Shown: positions 46,530 through 58,255 of the stretch, in pieces
How the letters are laid out: each line of letters starts with the position of its first letter
How positions within the stretch are numbered: the first letter of the stretch is position 1
Source of the DNA: Margaritifera margaritifera
Taxonomy: Eukaryota > Mollusca > Bivalvia > Unionida > Margaritiferidae
Assembly: GCA_029931535.1 (NCBI GenBank)
Contig: JAQPZY010001692.1
Span: 3,462,001 to 3,526,000 of the forward strand
Length of the DNA: 64,000 nt
Reading direction: 5' to 3'
Translations under genes and position numbers: made by a program
Notes under the pieces: generated by a model
What the model saw: the letters and a program-made list of their open reading frames with translations, nothing else
Databases searched by the model: none
Told to the model about the DNA's origin: nothing

Positions 46530-47600
46530 TCAACAACAGCAACCACATGGATACACTTTTAGCCAGCATTTATTACAATCCTGTTCATGCGGCTGGCTAC
46601 GGGGGAATTCAAAAATTATATCATGTTGCTAAACCCAAACTGAAAAGTTACAAGATGTACGACAATGGTTACAAGAACAATCGAGGTACACTTTACACAA
46701 ACCCATTCAACGAAACTTTTCAAGAAGTCTAACAAAAATAGCTGGTATCGGTCATCAATTGCAAGAAGATTTAGCAGATGTCTCTAATTTAGCCTCATAC
46801 AATTGAGGTTACAAAATTTGTTTTGTGTAATTGACGTATTTTCAAATTCGGCGTGGGTCGTTCCTTTGACTTCTAAAACGTGTTCAGAGTTAGTGCAAGC
46901 TTTAAAACTTATCTTGAAACACAATGGTCGTCATCCTCTATGATGGCAAACAGAAAACGGCACACAATTTATGAATAAAGCTATTCAAAAAGAGTGTTTA
47001 AAAGATACATTCATTTTTTTCACCACTGAGAATCCTGAAACAAAAACTAGTATCGTGGAACGTTTTCAAAGAACATTGAAAGAACTTACGTGGAAATAAT
47101 TTACACCTCAACACACTCTCAAATACATCGACGTGTTACCACGTCTAGTCAAACATACAATCAATCGTACCATCGTAGACACCTGAAAATAAAGTGATGG
47201 TGTTTGATTGATTGTTACGAGCGTCAAAAACCAGAAAAAAGAAAGAAGTTTCAAACACTGGAGATTGGGTTCGCATTGTAAAAATAAAACACTCTTTTGA
47301 CAAAGGTTATTTACCTAATTGAATGACAGAATTGTTTCGCGTCACTGGACAAGTGCGTGCACGTGATCCTCCTGTCTATAAATTGGAAGATATGAACGGA
47401 GAAGTGTTAAAAGGAACGTTTTACTTGCCTGAGTTAAAAGGAGTGACTAAGAAAGAAGACAACGTGTACGATATCGAAACCATACTCGATCGAAGAACAC
47501 GTAAAGTGGGAAAACTTCGACTTCAAGAAGTCAAAGTTCGTTGGAAAGGATATCCACCCAGTTTCGACGCTTGAATTGTAGCTTCACAATTCATCTACAA
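46530..47600 (+). pseudogene. Polinton integrase with chromodomain (DDE, retroviral-type)
   Basis: It starts near 46540 with LASIYYNPVHAAGYGGIQKL (zinc-binding-like N-terminus) and YTLH/TNPF before the core. The core survives as an IDVFSNSAWVVPLTSKTCSE strand (46825), WQTENGTQFMNKAI with the second acidic position as T-E rather than T-D (46945), and NPETKTSIVERFQRTLKEL with the catalytic Glu (47035). The tail has TGDWVRIVKIKHSFDKGYLP (SH3-like) and the frame 47323-47574, with NVYDIETILDRRTRKVGKLR and VRWKGYPPSFDA, a chromodomain. The chromodomain would guide insertion to marked histones. At least six stops or frameshifts. Confidence 0.8.
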
Positions 47601-47635
47601 TTCATCTACTTTTAAAAGAAGCAGAAGTTACCAAC

Positions 47636-48237
47636 ATGCCGTTAAACACAGCAACGTCTCCTTCTCAGAGTTCCTCACTCCAAAAACTACAAAAAACAAC
47701 CCCTGTGGGTGTGGTGTTGTCTTTTTCTGATAAACATAAAGTAGCATTGTCAGAGCAAGCTGTTCCAAGAATCGATACTCAAACCAACAAACAAATCATT
47801 CTGAAACCAGGTGGAAGTGGATCTTTAGGAGGTGTCATTATTTGTTCACTTTTACAATGGGATCCTACAAAAGCTATCTGATCTAAATGTCCTAAATGAC
47901 CTGAAATGCAGGACAAAAAGAAGCAAGTTCACCCTCTAAAAAAAAAGGTACTGCTGCTAGAACACTCACGTCTTCAAGAAAATCTCGCTCGGTGACGTTT
48001 TGTCCTGCCGCTTCTTTTCCTTCTACTCCGTTAATGATGATGCATGCCAAACCTTATTTAAGACCAGAAATTTCCAGTTTGATAACAAAATGGAAACTCA
48101 TCTCTAAAGAAACTTCTACTTCTCCGCTGAAGACGTCTTCTATTGCTGTAGAGGCTACAGCTGCAGCCAAAAATGTGGCCTTTCCAAAGTCAAAGGTACA
48201 AGATAAAACAGGTATGTTAGAAAGTTTACTGGATTAG
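47636..48237 (+). pseudogene. Two unassigned Polinton ORFs after the integrase
   Basis: The 81-codon frame from ATG 47636 (MPLNTATSPSQSSSLQKLQK, with ALSEQAVPRIDTQTNKQIIL) ends at 47881. A second frame, 47905-48237, is Ser/Thr/Lys-rich (SPSKKKGTAARTLTSSRKSR, SLITKWKLISKETSTSPLKT). The first has a diverged copy at 48634 beginning MPLNTAKSPSPRT. The good ATG context and Ser/Lys composition suggest small virion or DNA-binding proteins; no family recognised. Confidence 0.4.
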
Positions 48238-48239
48238 TC

Positions 48240-48633
48240 CAAACAAGAAACGGCAAGATTTAGTCCGTTGAAAACACCTCGTCGTCGAGTGCCGCCTATA
48301 GTTCAGTTGGTATGACGTCCCGGCAATCAGTATAAAAAAGGAAGAAGTGTTGGATAAGATTAACTTCAGTTTATTTCTCCTGAACCAAAGATGTCACAAA
48401 GTTCAGACCATCATCATCGATCAAGTCCAAAGAAACCTTTTTCCTAAATAGGAAAAAAGAACTCCGTTATATTTTAGCCAAACATTGGGATGTCTTGTCA
48501 GTATTGGCCAAATCCAATGTTCCGATGCGAAAACAAATAATTCAAAACTCACCAAAATAAATCATCCATCCAGTGTCGATTCTTGGATTGCTGTTACAAG
48601 TCATCGACTATAAAAAAAAGTAGACTTTACCAA
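48240..48633 (+). pseudogene. Second, internally deleted Polinton copy B: core N-terminus joined to integrase C-terminus
   Basis: At 48430-48560 the frame has KELRYILAKHWDVLSVLAKS and MRKQIIQNSPK, the N-terminal part of the core protein lost in copy A. It is followed at 48577 by DSWIAVTSHRL, which corresponds to the end of the integrase chromodomain at about 47570 (FDA-IVASQFI). About 2 kb (core C-terminus, conserved ORF, most of the integrase) is therefore missing. The stretch 48293-48336 (TATAGTTCAGTTGGTATGAC) resembles a tRNA box A and may be a SINE scrap. Confidence 0.6.
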
Positions 48634-49017
48634 AATGCCGTTAAATACAGCTAAATCTCCTTCTCCAAGAACTACAAAACAACCACTGTGGGTATGGTGT
48701 GTAGAACGCATTCCTAAAAATCAAATCGTCTTTTTCTGCCAAATCTTTGTGTTGTGCTGTGTTGTGTTGAGTTGTGTTGTGCCATCGGAGTAGCCATGGG
48801 AAATTTGACTTTGCAACAAGGAGATAAACAACTGTGGACTATTTTACTTAGCAGTTGTATTGGTTATCTTCTTCCTAGTCAGTCACTGGTATATAGCGAC
48901 AGTAACAACAACGGTAGCTTCACCGCCAAGTCACCACAACAACTTATCCAGTCAAAGCAGCAGTCCTCTTCTGGAACATTTGGAAAATCATCCTTTGACA
49001 ACGCGTGACTCTACAGA
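48634..49017 (+). pseudogene. Unassigned Polinton ORF, copy B
   Basis: It opens MPLNTAKSPSPRTTKQP, matching 47636. The continuing open frame 48754-49008 contains GNLTLQQGDKQLWTILLSSC, an IGYLLPS hydrophobic segment and an Asn/Ser/Gln-rich tail. In the 5' half a (TTGTG)n-like slip (48745-48780) has disturbed the frame. No family recognised. Confidence 0.35.
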
Positions 49018-49039
49018 GACCAGAATCATCGAACTATGA

Positions 49040-49627
49040 TTAACCAATATTATTGAACAGTACCAAGTTACAGTTCTGTAGATGTCTTTCCCAACAACAC
49101 CTTATGGTGTTTCACAGCCAAATTACCTCAAGCCATACAATTGCATCACGAAGCTATCTATGAAGTAACTTTGGTAGAAATCATTGATCCTACTCAAGCC
49201 ATCAATATCAACGAAGATCAAAACACTTTCATCGTTGATATCATCAGCGAATAAGTTCAAGAATAGTTGGACAAAAATGATACTGTCTATTACGAATAAA
49301 AAAACATCACCAGCGAACCCTCAATTGAATTTGAGAATTTCTATAGGATAGTATGTTAATGCTCAACATCTCGTCGAAAAGATTTCAGCTATTTTCAACG
49401 ATCAGTTTGGACAAGCACTGGAGAAAACTCCCTGAAGTGTACTGATTGAGTACCATAAAATTGTTCCACGTCTTAAAATTTATTTTTCTGACGGCAAAAC
49501 GATGGCCATTACTTTTTCTGTCGGTTTGTTTGCTATTCTGGTTGGATACACCTCACTCCCGCCTATGAAATACACTCACAATGACGATCGATTCTACAAG
49601 TATTTTTGCTACCCTGTCGTGTTATAA
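49040..49627 (+). pseudogene. Polinton minor capsid (penton-like) protein, truncated
   Basis: The N-terminal part is clear: MSFPNNTLWCFTAKLPQAIQ followed by an HHEAIYEVTLVEIIDPTQAI segment (49085-49200), as in animal Polinton penton proteins that begin with a P.N....Y...L...I.L.G.WEV.L.EI pattern. The rest, 49270-49627, aligns base by base with 60-410 of this window (TTTCAGCTATTTTC, GGAGAAAACTC, GATTGAGTACCAT). The gene stops abruptly where the 29-bp minisatellite begins, so the C-terminal two fifths are lost. Confidence 0.68.
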
Positions 49628-50152
49628 TTGATGGAGTGATATTATGCCTGAGATGATTGATGGAGTGATAATATGCCTGAGATAATTGATGGAGTGATAC
49701 TATGCCTGAGATAATTGATGGAGTGATAATATGCATGAGATAATTGATGGAGTGATAATATGCCTGAGATAATTGATGGAGTGATAATATACCTGAGATG
49801 ATTGATGGAGTGATAATATGCCTGAGATAATTGATGGAGTGATAATATACCTGAGATGATTGATGGAGTGATAATATGCCTGAGATAATTGATGGAGTGA
49901 TAATATACCTGAGATGATTGATGGAGTGATAATATGCCTGAGATAATTGATGGAGTGATAATATGCATGAGATAATTGATGGAGTGATACTATGCCTCAG
50001 ATAATTGATGGAGTGATACTATGCCTGAGATAATTGATGGAGTGATAATATGCCTGAGATAATTGATGGAGTGATACTATGCCTCAGATAATTGATGGAG
50101 TGGTGATATGCCTCAGATAATTGATGGAGTGATAATATGCCTCAGATAATTG
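49628..50152. repeat. 29-bp minisatellite with dimeric higher-order pattern, about 18 copies
   Basis: Units of ATTGATGGAGTGATAATATG CCTGAGATA. Variants (ATGCCTGAGATAA, ATACCTGAGATG, CTATGCCTCAG) alternate in the middle to give a 58-bp dimer. Since 29 is not divisible by 3, the 108-codon minus frame over it repeats every 29 residues; I take it as a repeat artefact. Confidence 0.96.
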
Positions 50153-50627
50153 TGCTTACAGACCTCAAAGTTCTAGTTTCTCGTCATGTACTTGTGAACC
50201 TTGAGAAAACGAACAACAGGTCTGAGAAAGCAGTAAATACTGATTCAGTCTATATGTACAGCATTGTATGAAAATATGCAATAAATATAAAGCATAATTG
50301 GCTGTATCATCTTTAATGGTACTATCATTTCATGCTTGTTTGCAATAAGCTCATATATTGAAAGCTGTTGTCACTGAAACGATATATACGTTGGTAATTT
50401 TTAGAACTTAGATTTTTTGCCAATTACATTTCCTTTTTTTCCAGCTAGGATAATGTCAATGTGCTGTTTAACTGTATACATACATACGCACGCACGCAAA
50501 CATACATATATACATAGATAATAAAAACAGTAACATTTCCGCTAATGTCAGAGAGCTGTATGCACCTTCTCATCGATATACAAATGAAAAACAGGCACTA
50601 TTATATTTACATATAACTATTTTGTGG
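50153..50627. other. No gene seen
   Basis: AT-rich, with no supported feature. Confidence 0.5.
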
Positions 50628-50870
50628 CCCCGGGTGACCGAGTGGTCTAAGGCCCCGGGTGGCCGAGTGGTCTAAGGCGCCCGCCTTTATAGATTACTCA
50701 CACGTCTCACCTCTGTCCTCTTGGGTTCGAGTCTCGGCTCGACGAACGTGGATATGTGGGAAAGCTTGCCAAGTTGCTTCCCGTCGGTCGGTGGTTCTTC
50801 CCGGGTCTTTCCGGGGTCTTCCTCCACCAAATATACGTGTCGCCATGTATAGACTATAAAAATCCCTATT
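50628..50870 (+). mobile_element. tRNA-Leu-derived SINE with duplicated box A
   Basis: CCCCGGGTGGCCGAGTGGTC TAAGG occurs twice in a row at 50628-50679. Then come box B GGGTTCGAGTC and the body shared with 35876-36110 (GAACGTGGATATGTGGGAAA, TTCTTCC, GGTCTTCCTCCACCAAATAT). The head is like tRNA-Leu but the repeated start and SINE body rule out a working tRNA gene. Confidence 0.85.
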
Positions 50871-52625
50871 GTAGAATTTGATTGATTTTGTAAAGGAAAG
50901 AAACTATCTACAGACCCTGTCTTACAACATAGTCGTGAAATGGGATAGAGGAGAGCTTAGCTGCTGTTTCTCAAAAAATAAAAACCGGTGAGAGCCGTCT
51001 TTGTTTTTTGTTTGTGAAATAAGAAAATCTTATTGATAAATGCCAAAAAATATTTTTCAGATTCCTATTGTCGAACGTGCTACATTTTCCAATCTTTGGC
51101 TAGAATAGTTGTATAATCTATCATGTAAAAATATATGCAAACCAGACATTTTTTGTTAGATGCTCACTGTGAAAAATTTAATTCAGTGAGGTATCATTAT
51201 CTGCTGATAATTATACAAGATAAAAAAATTACTTCACATAGGGCAGTTTTCTAAAGAATCTGTAAAGCAGAAATAATTGCGATCAACCAACTGAATTGCT
51301 TTTTCATGACAAGTTTTTACCTTGATCAGGAAGACATGCAGCCCAATGTGAGCAAGCATAGGAAATTCATCATTTGTTCAATGACTGTGTTGATCTTTTG
51401 ATAATCTGGTATCAGTTATACCATTAATTTGTATTCAGCACATGCAAGTTTTGATTTGATCTGTTAACGTATGCACAGCTTTTCATTAAACAATTGCAAA
51501 TTGAGGTCAAAAAGTGCTGCCAGTCTCAAAAGGTGTGGAAATACTAAACGTCACTAAATAAGAGCCGAAGATTTTAATTCTTTCATTTATTTTCCTTAAA
51601 CTGTTTGTGCGTTTGGTTATCTCGTTAGAAGGAAAGAAGAAAACTGAAAACGGATTAGGGACCAGGGAAGATAATTTGACCGCATGAAATCCCGAGAATG
51701 AATGCGGTTTGCCTTGACATTAATGCTTGAATTTATATAGGATATACAAACAATTTCACCTACATTCGTCAAGCTCATACAAAAAACATTAAACCTGATA
51801 TTAAATTTTAAATTTGGAGAGTAGCATGCTATAAATTTAGAACTGTTCTTGCATTCAAATTTTAAATAATGGAGTTGGAAACCAAGGGTGGATTGATAGA
51901 TAGCAATGCTTCCTGACTTGTCACATTGCGTGTGTCATATGCAGCACACGCACACCTTATTTGTATTCAAAATGGTTAATGGATGCACGTGCTTTCAAAT
52001 AAAGAAAGCGTATGTACGTGCTGCACATGGCAAAAAGTGTTATGATAGGAATACTTTAAGATTTGTTTGTAGTTTAGACACAACTAAATTCAGCTTGATA
52101 CTTTCATCGATACAGACAAATGAAACAGCATTATTGTTTTCGAAATCAGTACTTTATGTTTACAGATATTAAGTGTAGTAATATCTGATTGTATCATTGG
52201 GATTACTAATATCGATTTATTAAATAACCTGTTTGTTTCCGAATAGAACTATTTTGATTGGTACAAAGCATTATGCACATACAAGTTGAAATGTCTTGAA
52301 TGCGATTACATTGATTGGTAGTCTACGTTTCTCGTTTCCAAGATTATAATTTGCCTTGATCTTTTTTGTTAAATCCTTTACTACTTAAGGCATATTTAAT
52401 CTGTTATCTTAAAAGAAGAATTAGGTATTATATTTTCTCCCATAAGGACCTGTTTCAAATTCGGCGAAGGTTTAAAGGTCATGTAATGCCGCACTCATAC
52501 CTCTATGGACCATATGTATGGGGGGAAAAAAAGAAGAAAAAAGTTTAATCTAAAATAGTTACCTCGTCAAGACAATGTTAATTGGACTAATGAAATAACA
52601 ATTCAAAGGTGCGACCTAACCTAAG

Positions 52626-52629
<4 letters not shown>
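50871..52629. other. No gene seen
   Basis: No supported ORF, RNA gene or repeat; the frames at 51906-52172 and 52366-52548 show no family features. Confidence 0.5.

Positions 52630-52710
<81 letters not shown>
52630..52710. repeat. (TA)n microsatellite
   Basis: About 40 TA units. Confidence 0.98.
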
Positions 52711-52712
<2 letters not shown>

Positions 52713-52911
52713 TCAAATTAGTGGATCGTTAAAACGAGAAATGCGATTCCGATGCATATACTTGAACCCTGATAATTAATGAACTTAATTAGATTATTTA
52801 GCGTAATTAGGTAACGTAATTAAAATTAATTAACGTTATTAACGAGAGATCACCTATCAATAACTGCACTTTTGTCATTGATGTCAACTTCCTGCTCGAT
52901 ACGTTCATTGA

Positions 52912-53190
52912 AGGCAGCCGCAGTGGCTAAGTGGTAGAATGGGGGACTAATAACACAATGATCACGTGTTTGAATCCTAAGCAAACCAGCCCAGGTCAGC
53001 TATCGTTGTGGTTCCCCTGAGCAAGGCACTTTGTTTACATTTTGAAAAGTTTCTTTTAACCGGCACCATATATCTAATGTTGTGCTGACGTGCTGTTAAA
53101 CATGCTACTACTACTATTACTTACTCACATTGCATCGGCACAGAATAGTCATTGATTTGCTGCTATGCTGTTAAACACTAACAAACCAAC
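52912..53190 (+). mobile_element. tRNA-derived SINE with duplicated tail
   Basis: The head has CAGTGGCTAAGTGGTAGAAT (box A-like) and GTTTGAATCC (box B). The body has CCCCTGAGCAAGGCACTTTG and the tail CCGGCACCATATATCTAATG TTGTGCTGACGTGCTGTTAA. A second tail-like segment, ATCGGCACAGA...TGCTATGCTGTTAAACA, follows, ending in CAAACCAACCAACCAAAAA. Confidence 0.78.
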
Positions 53191-55314
53191 CAACCAAAAA
53201 CCAACGTTCACTGAAATGAATCAAAGAACTGTTATTGACATGAAGTTAGCACACGAATTTAGTGTTCTTCCACTGTGGCGAAATATAATGTTTTAGGTGT
53301 CAAACACGTTAAAATTACGTAACATTAGATGACAGAACACATTTTTCCATCGCCTCCGCTGTTCACGTGTGTATCATTTGTTTAAGGTAATATAATATTC
53401 AGTATTGACTGATGGACCTTCTTCTCGATCTGTATAGATCGAATGGACACGAAGACTGGACCTCTTGAACCAAACGGTAGCAAAGATACCCTGGACAGAG
53501 TCTGTTGGATGTAGAGAAGTTAACAAAAAGAAGCGATACATTAATAAAACAACTAAATGACGACGTTCGAGTTCAATATTAATGAATCTAGTGCTTGAGC
53601 TCGGTCCCATTATGCTGATCTAGATGTATATTATTCCTATCACACAAGTAAATGTAAATGTTTCACGTGAAATCATGAAGTATGTAACTTCTCATTTTCC
53701 TAATTATCAAAATTATATCATAACCATTATAATGACAGCGTCTATCATTCCATGACTCTGCCATTATGATAAATGACCACCAGATATACCTTCTAAGAAT
53801 TAATTTCTTTTTTCTCCGAAGTTTGCACCATCCTTTCCAGAGACTTCTTTTGATGGTGCTTACTGTGGTCATCTGCCTGGACCCAACTTAATGTCCTCTT
53901 GCCATAATTTCAACCGCTTCAAGCGTCTTTCTCCTAATGGTGTTTTCCCCCATAGCTGTAATCTTCTCATGAGATACTGTACGTCTGGATTTTCCTATAA
54001 TGATCTTTGTCTGTCGATAATCAACCTTTCCCAATGTTAAGACGTTCTTTTCTTATCTTCTTCATTGAGCTGTACCACTCTCCTGAAAATAAGAATTATC
54101 ACAACCATTATGTTGTATCTTGCATACAACAGTGCAGTTGTGAGCATTCTACTCCAAGAATCAACCGATCCCCTAAGGCATTTGGATTCATGAATAATAA
54201 TAAGATTGCATACTCGTTTAACATCTTAGTCGAAAAGCATTGACACATGTAGCCTTCGTGGACTGTTGGTTGTCTTTATCCAGATTTTCTTTGAGTCAAT
54301 CTGTTGAAAATGAACAATCACATTCTTATAACTGTCTGCCTTTAGAGCTTTTCACATGTCCTATTTCGTTCTGTCAGCTACTTCTCCACTGATGAATTTG
54401 TTGGTTCGGTCAGTTACAGACCTAGCAACTGGATTAGTAATCTTCAGGTTGGATGAACTTTAGGTCTTGTGTGGACAGATTTTCTTTACCAAATTACTCT
54501 ACTACAACTATCATCGTGAATGTTTGCCAGTGAAACTAAGAACGCTAACTCTCCATTCGGTCGTGAACATAAAGTATTCGTCAGTGGAAGTTATGTGCTG
54601 TTTGAAGTTATAAATGTCATACACGTACTGTTTTGTCATTGACCTTTCTGTACCATATTTCCAGGGGATGTGATTACGATGCTGGAACTATATTCTCAAA
54701 GTCTTCCTGGTAGATATTCGCTACAATCTTTGTGACAGTACGATTATGCTGGCAAAACGTTCCAGGGTCTATCAAAATATGCTTTATTTGAACCGGACTC
54801 CAACAACGTGGTTAGGAGGTAAATGGAATACACCGTTCCCTCTACAGTGTCAACTTCAAATCTAGATCAAATAACGTTGATGGCCTTCTCCACTAGTGTG
54901 CTGCTAAAAAAGGCAGGCGAATGATATGAAATCACACTCTTTGAAACACTAGAACCCATCGCCGCTCTCTGATTCTGCTAACAAAACACTCCCAGTTAAA
55001 CAGGATATGGTCACCTTAAAACAGATTCCAACAAAGTAAGTAGCGAGTTAACGCAAGGCACTGAATCCTCCCTCAGCAATGGTCTCTATTGTATGTATCA
55101 CAGATTGAGATTTCACATGATATCTTTGCCTTACTCACAAGCATACCGAAGAAGGCCATCTTTACGACTATGCTACCTGAGATGGCACATGGCGAAACCA
55201 TCGATGGATGATGATGGTGGGTATCCAGTTACCTCAGCGTTTCCAAATTCAAATTAATAGCAAAGTTAAATTTGCTCAATATATACACACACACTAACAC
55301 AACGGTCGGATACT
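53191..55314. other. No assigned gene
   Basis: About 2.1 kb of less AT-rich DNA with no long intact frame. Minus-strand pieces such as GKSRRTVSHEKITAMGENTI (near 53960) and + frames at 54007-54243 look mildly coding but match nothing I know. This could be an old unrecognised transposon. Confidence 0.35.
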
Positions 55315-55400
55315 GGCGCGGAGAAAATAATAAAAAAAACCCACTTTCCAAACGTTTTGACCTAAACAAGGACTTCCTCAGGGGACAAATAAAAACATCC
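55315..55400 (-). mobile_element. Penelope-like element terminal fragment (minus orientation)
   Basis: The complement reads CCCCTGAGGAAGTCCTTGTT TAGGTCAAAACGTTTGGAAA, the type of terminal sequence (CCCTGA-GAAG...GT--AAACGTT) found at Penelope-like ends. It parallels CCCTGACGAAGAGCTTGTTT AGCTCGAAAAGTTGGGAAA at 57701-57740 in the opposite orientation. Confidence 0.5.
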
Positions 55401-55979
55401 ACAAAGACACACACACACAGAGAATCAAACGTGTAAAACAAATAATATATACATGTTGGTACAGAGATGTGAAACTATCCCAAAAAATTCAATGTTCAAA
55501 ACTAACGAAAAGAGCAAAATAACAGAAATATTACATGTTTTAGAAAAGAGACCTAGATCCTCTGTAGAAGGTGAACAGAGAAAACTAGTTCAGACGTGAA
55601 CTGAAAGCATAATAGTCTGTACTGCTTAGCGTGAGCTATTTAAGTACGTCACGTATGTACGCGACTTATAGCGTTGAATTATATTTTGTTCTAGTCCCTG
55701 ATTAAATTTTAGCTACGAAAACCATTTACATGAATGCATTTACATTGCAATAGAAAGTGTCGGAAAGAGATAATAATAATAATTTATTCTGATATGGCTT
55801 TTGTGGTTGTTCGTTCTTTTCCAGAGGTTAATTGTTTCGCCAACATATTAGATGGCATTAACTTGCCTTTCAGGACGTAAATGACGTTTTTACTGACACG
55901 TCCTAACCTTTGATTGATATTGTAAGTAACTTATCTTGATGAACTCTTGAAAGTGTAGCCTCAGACATTTGCTTACGGA
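55401..55979. other. No gene seen
   Basis: Contains a short (AC)n run and no recognised coding sequence. Confidence 0.5.
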
Positions 55980-57100
55980 TTAGACGTATATCTTTGCATC
56001 TGTATGCTCCTGTTTCCGTATAACTGTTTGAGTTCTTTGGGTCTTCGGTAAGATACAATATCCAGTTCTTTGAAGACTTCTTTTAGGCGTGCAGAGGAAC
56101 CAATAATATACCAGTGTCTCGAAACAATTTGCCCTATGTTTGGGGCATCTGGGTGATATGTTGTTACAAAGGGGATACGGTGGTTGGCAGTCTGAGCTTT
56201 GCATCTGAGGAGGCTCCTTTGGCCACTTAGATTTTTCTGTAGCCAAATCTGTGGTTTTGTTCTTGTATCATCTTCTATTTTAATTCCCTAAGAGTTCCTG
56301 AAGTCTTTTGTTGAGAGTCCCCTTGTTTGAACAGATACGCTATATGCAAGCACATAGGACAAGCACAAGGTTTCTGATAACATGCTACGGTTGACATATG
56401 GTAGGTAAGATATATTGATGGGAGTCGGTTGGTTTGCAAATCTACGCCATCCCAGTGGTTTGGTGGTGTTTGATTCAGAAGTGTTTGCTCTAGTTTCCAA
56501 TGTTGGTTAATAAACACAAAGTTGTTCATATTTGAAACATAGTTCAGAAGCTTGACAAGGTATTCAGCAGGGAGATGGTGGTGGTGGTGGTAGGAGGGGG
56601 GGGGGCGACTGTCCCACACTTTCTTGCAAACTTGTATGCCTTCGCCATGTGGTATGTATGTACAAAGGAAGAAAACACCTATGGTGATAAGAGTTACATT
56701 ACTGTGCGTATTGCTTTTGGAGCTTTTGCTCACATTTTGTGGTGTTCTGCATGTAAAAAAGGAGATGTCGTACAAAACAGTAGATATGGTAATCAATAAA
56801 TTCTTGTATTTGTTCCGCGGGGTGGTTGCTGCAAGAGATGATAAGTCTACCGGGTTTGCTTAGTTTGTGCATTTTAGGTACGCATGTAGAAACGGCCTGG
56901 TTTTGGCTCATATGTCCTGCTTCGTGCGTATTCTTAAGTGTTTGACTTAAGATCGCTGCTTGTTTTTCGGTCGGATCTTCCTTCAGTTTTCTATAGAAAC
57001 TTGCATCTGAACTAGTTTTCTCTGTATACCTTCAACAAACATGCTAGGTTCTTCTTTCTTTGTAGTTAATTCTGCTATTGTTTTGTTGTTTTCCTTAGCA
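55980..57100 (-). mobile_element. Penelope-like retroelement, RT remnant (minus strand)
   Basis: In minus-strand order: PKMHKLSKPGRLIISCSNHP and AEQIQEFIDYHI (56890-56790), matching the PKIHKP...RPIVS..GSPTE.IS.F.D motif of Penelope-like reverse transcriptases. Next come IPHGEGIQVCKKVWDSR and PAEYLVKLLNYVSNMNNFVF (56650-56520). The catalytic YxDD region is then missing. The C-terminal part resumes with CYQKPCACPMCLH (56370) and IPFVTTYHPDAPNIGQIVSR HW, then FKELDIVSYRRPKELKQL (56190-56030). A (CCA)n-type expansion near 56580 encodes a His run. Several frameshifts. Confidence 0.75.
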
Positions 57101-57177
57101 TTGAACTTTTCATTCTTTTAAATAGTTCTGCTTCTCTGTACTAACATGTAAATAATATTTGTTTGACACCTGTGACT
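57101..57177. other. Decayed N-terminal part of the Penelope-like element
   Basis: Short broken minus frames continue the element upstream; no clear motif. Confidence 0.3.
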
Positions 57178-57231
57178 CGTGTGTGTGTGTGTGTGTGTGT
57201 GTGGGTGTGGGTGTGGGTGTGTCTGTGTGTT
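57178..57231. repeat. (GT)n/(GGGTGT)n microsatellite
   Basis: GT repeats with four GGGTGT interruptions. Confidence 0.97.
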
Positions 57232-57700
57232 CTACATTCACCCGTAAGGAAGGCATTTTTTTAGATCGAAATGTATGAACACTTTTGCGTTTTCCACCGG
57301 CCGTTTTCGAACTTCTCTGTCCTATAATATTTGTGCTGCTGGTTTGCAATTCCATTTTATCTCTTTCACTTCTTTGAAATACGGCCCATATCAAAGCCTA
57401 CGTTGTTGGTTATGTCTGAGTTATATATATATATATGTTTATAACACTTTGGTCCTGTGCGCGTTACGCACGATAAACACTTCTTTAAAATTGTTTTAAA
57501 CAACTTTGTTTGGCTGATGGCAGCATAACACAGATATGGAGTTTACCCGTTTTAGACCGTCTTTTAATTTTGTCTTCTTTCTTTCTTCTATTGGTTATCC
57601 TTTGTTTGTTTATTTCCCCGCCATTGAAAAACGTGTAGGAGTCAATAATTCTTCTTGGTTTTTGTGCTTAGTGTTTGTTTTGTAGATGGAAATTGTTTCT
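57232..57700. other. No gene seen
   Basis: No supported gene between the GT array and the terminal fragment. Confidence 0.45.
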
Positions 57701-57770
57701 TTCCCTGACGAAGAGCTTGTTTAGCTCGAAAAGTTGGGAAACTGTTTTGTATTTCGCCGTTATGAAAATG
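57701..57770 (+). mobile_element. Penelope-like element terminal fragment (+ orientation)
   Basis: CCCTGACGAAGAGCTTGTTT AGCTCGAAAAGTTGGGAAAC followed by TTCGCCGTTAT. Its 3' two thirds match 37396-37449. Confidence 0.55.
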
Positions 57771-58188
57771 TGCTGAATTGCAAAATTTTATCTGGATAAT
57801 GGAATATTCAGCCTCCGACTCTGACAGCAATTTCCCTGTAGCAAATGTGCATCTTCCCTTTATTTATTGTTCTTTACAACGAAATTGTTATTTTCATGGA
57901 CTTTACTTTTTTACCGAGAATATGTCAGGGAATATTATGTAAACATTTGATCTCCTGAAAAGTGAGTTGTTTTTACTATAGGAAAATATGCACGTGATTA
58001 AAATAAATACCATTATATTCAAATATGAAACATAGATTTATATTTTTGACTCATTTATACATGCTGATTTGACAACGGTAAGACATGGACAACAACTTCT
58101 TTAAATTAAAGACACACTCTGTATAACGACAGATTCCTTGTTACGACAAAATGGCTGGAAACAAACTTGATTGTTTGTAAAGAAAGTT
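57771..58188. other. No gene seen
   Basis: AT-rich. Confidence 0.5.
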
Positions 58189-58243
58189 GTGTGTGTGTGC
58201 GAGAGAGAGAGAGAGAGAGAGAGATAGATAGATAGATAGAGAG
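58189..58243. repeat. Compound (GT)n(GA)n(GATA)n microsatellite
   Basis: GT, then about 12 GA, then four GATA units. Confidence 0.96.
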
Positions 58244-58255
58244 TAGTAGTTAAAC

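Noticed and set aside
49642..49968. 108-residue minus-strand ORF with HSINYLRHIITPSIISG repeats
   Set aside because: A 29-residue periodic translation of the 29-bp minisatellite.
50648..50730. tRNA-Leu gene
   Set aside because: The head is tRNA-like, but it has a duplicated box A, lacks a clean acceptor stem and continues into a SINE body repeated at 35876.
50659..50859. 66-residue ORF starting MAEWSKAP
   Set aside because: It is the translation of the tRNA-Leu-derived SINE, a common false protein.
56575..56863. + strand ORFs over the Penelope-like region
   Set aside because: Shadows of the minus-strand RT remnant.
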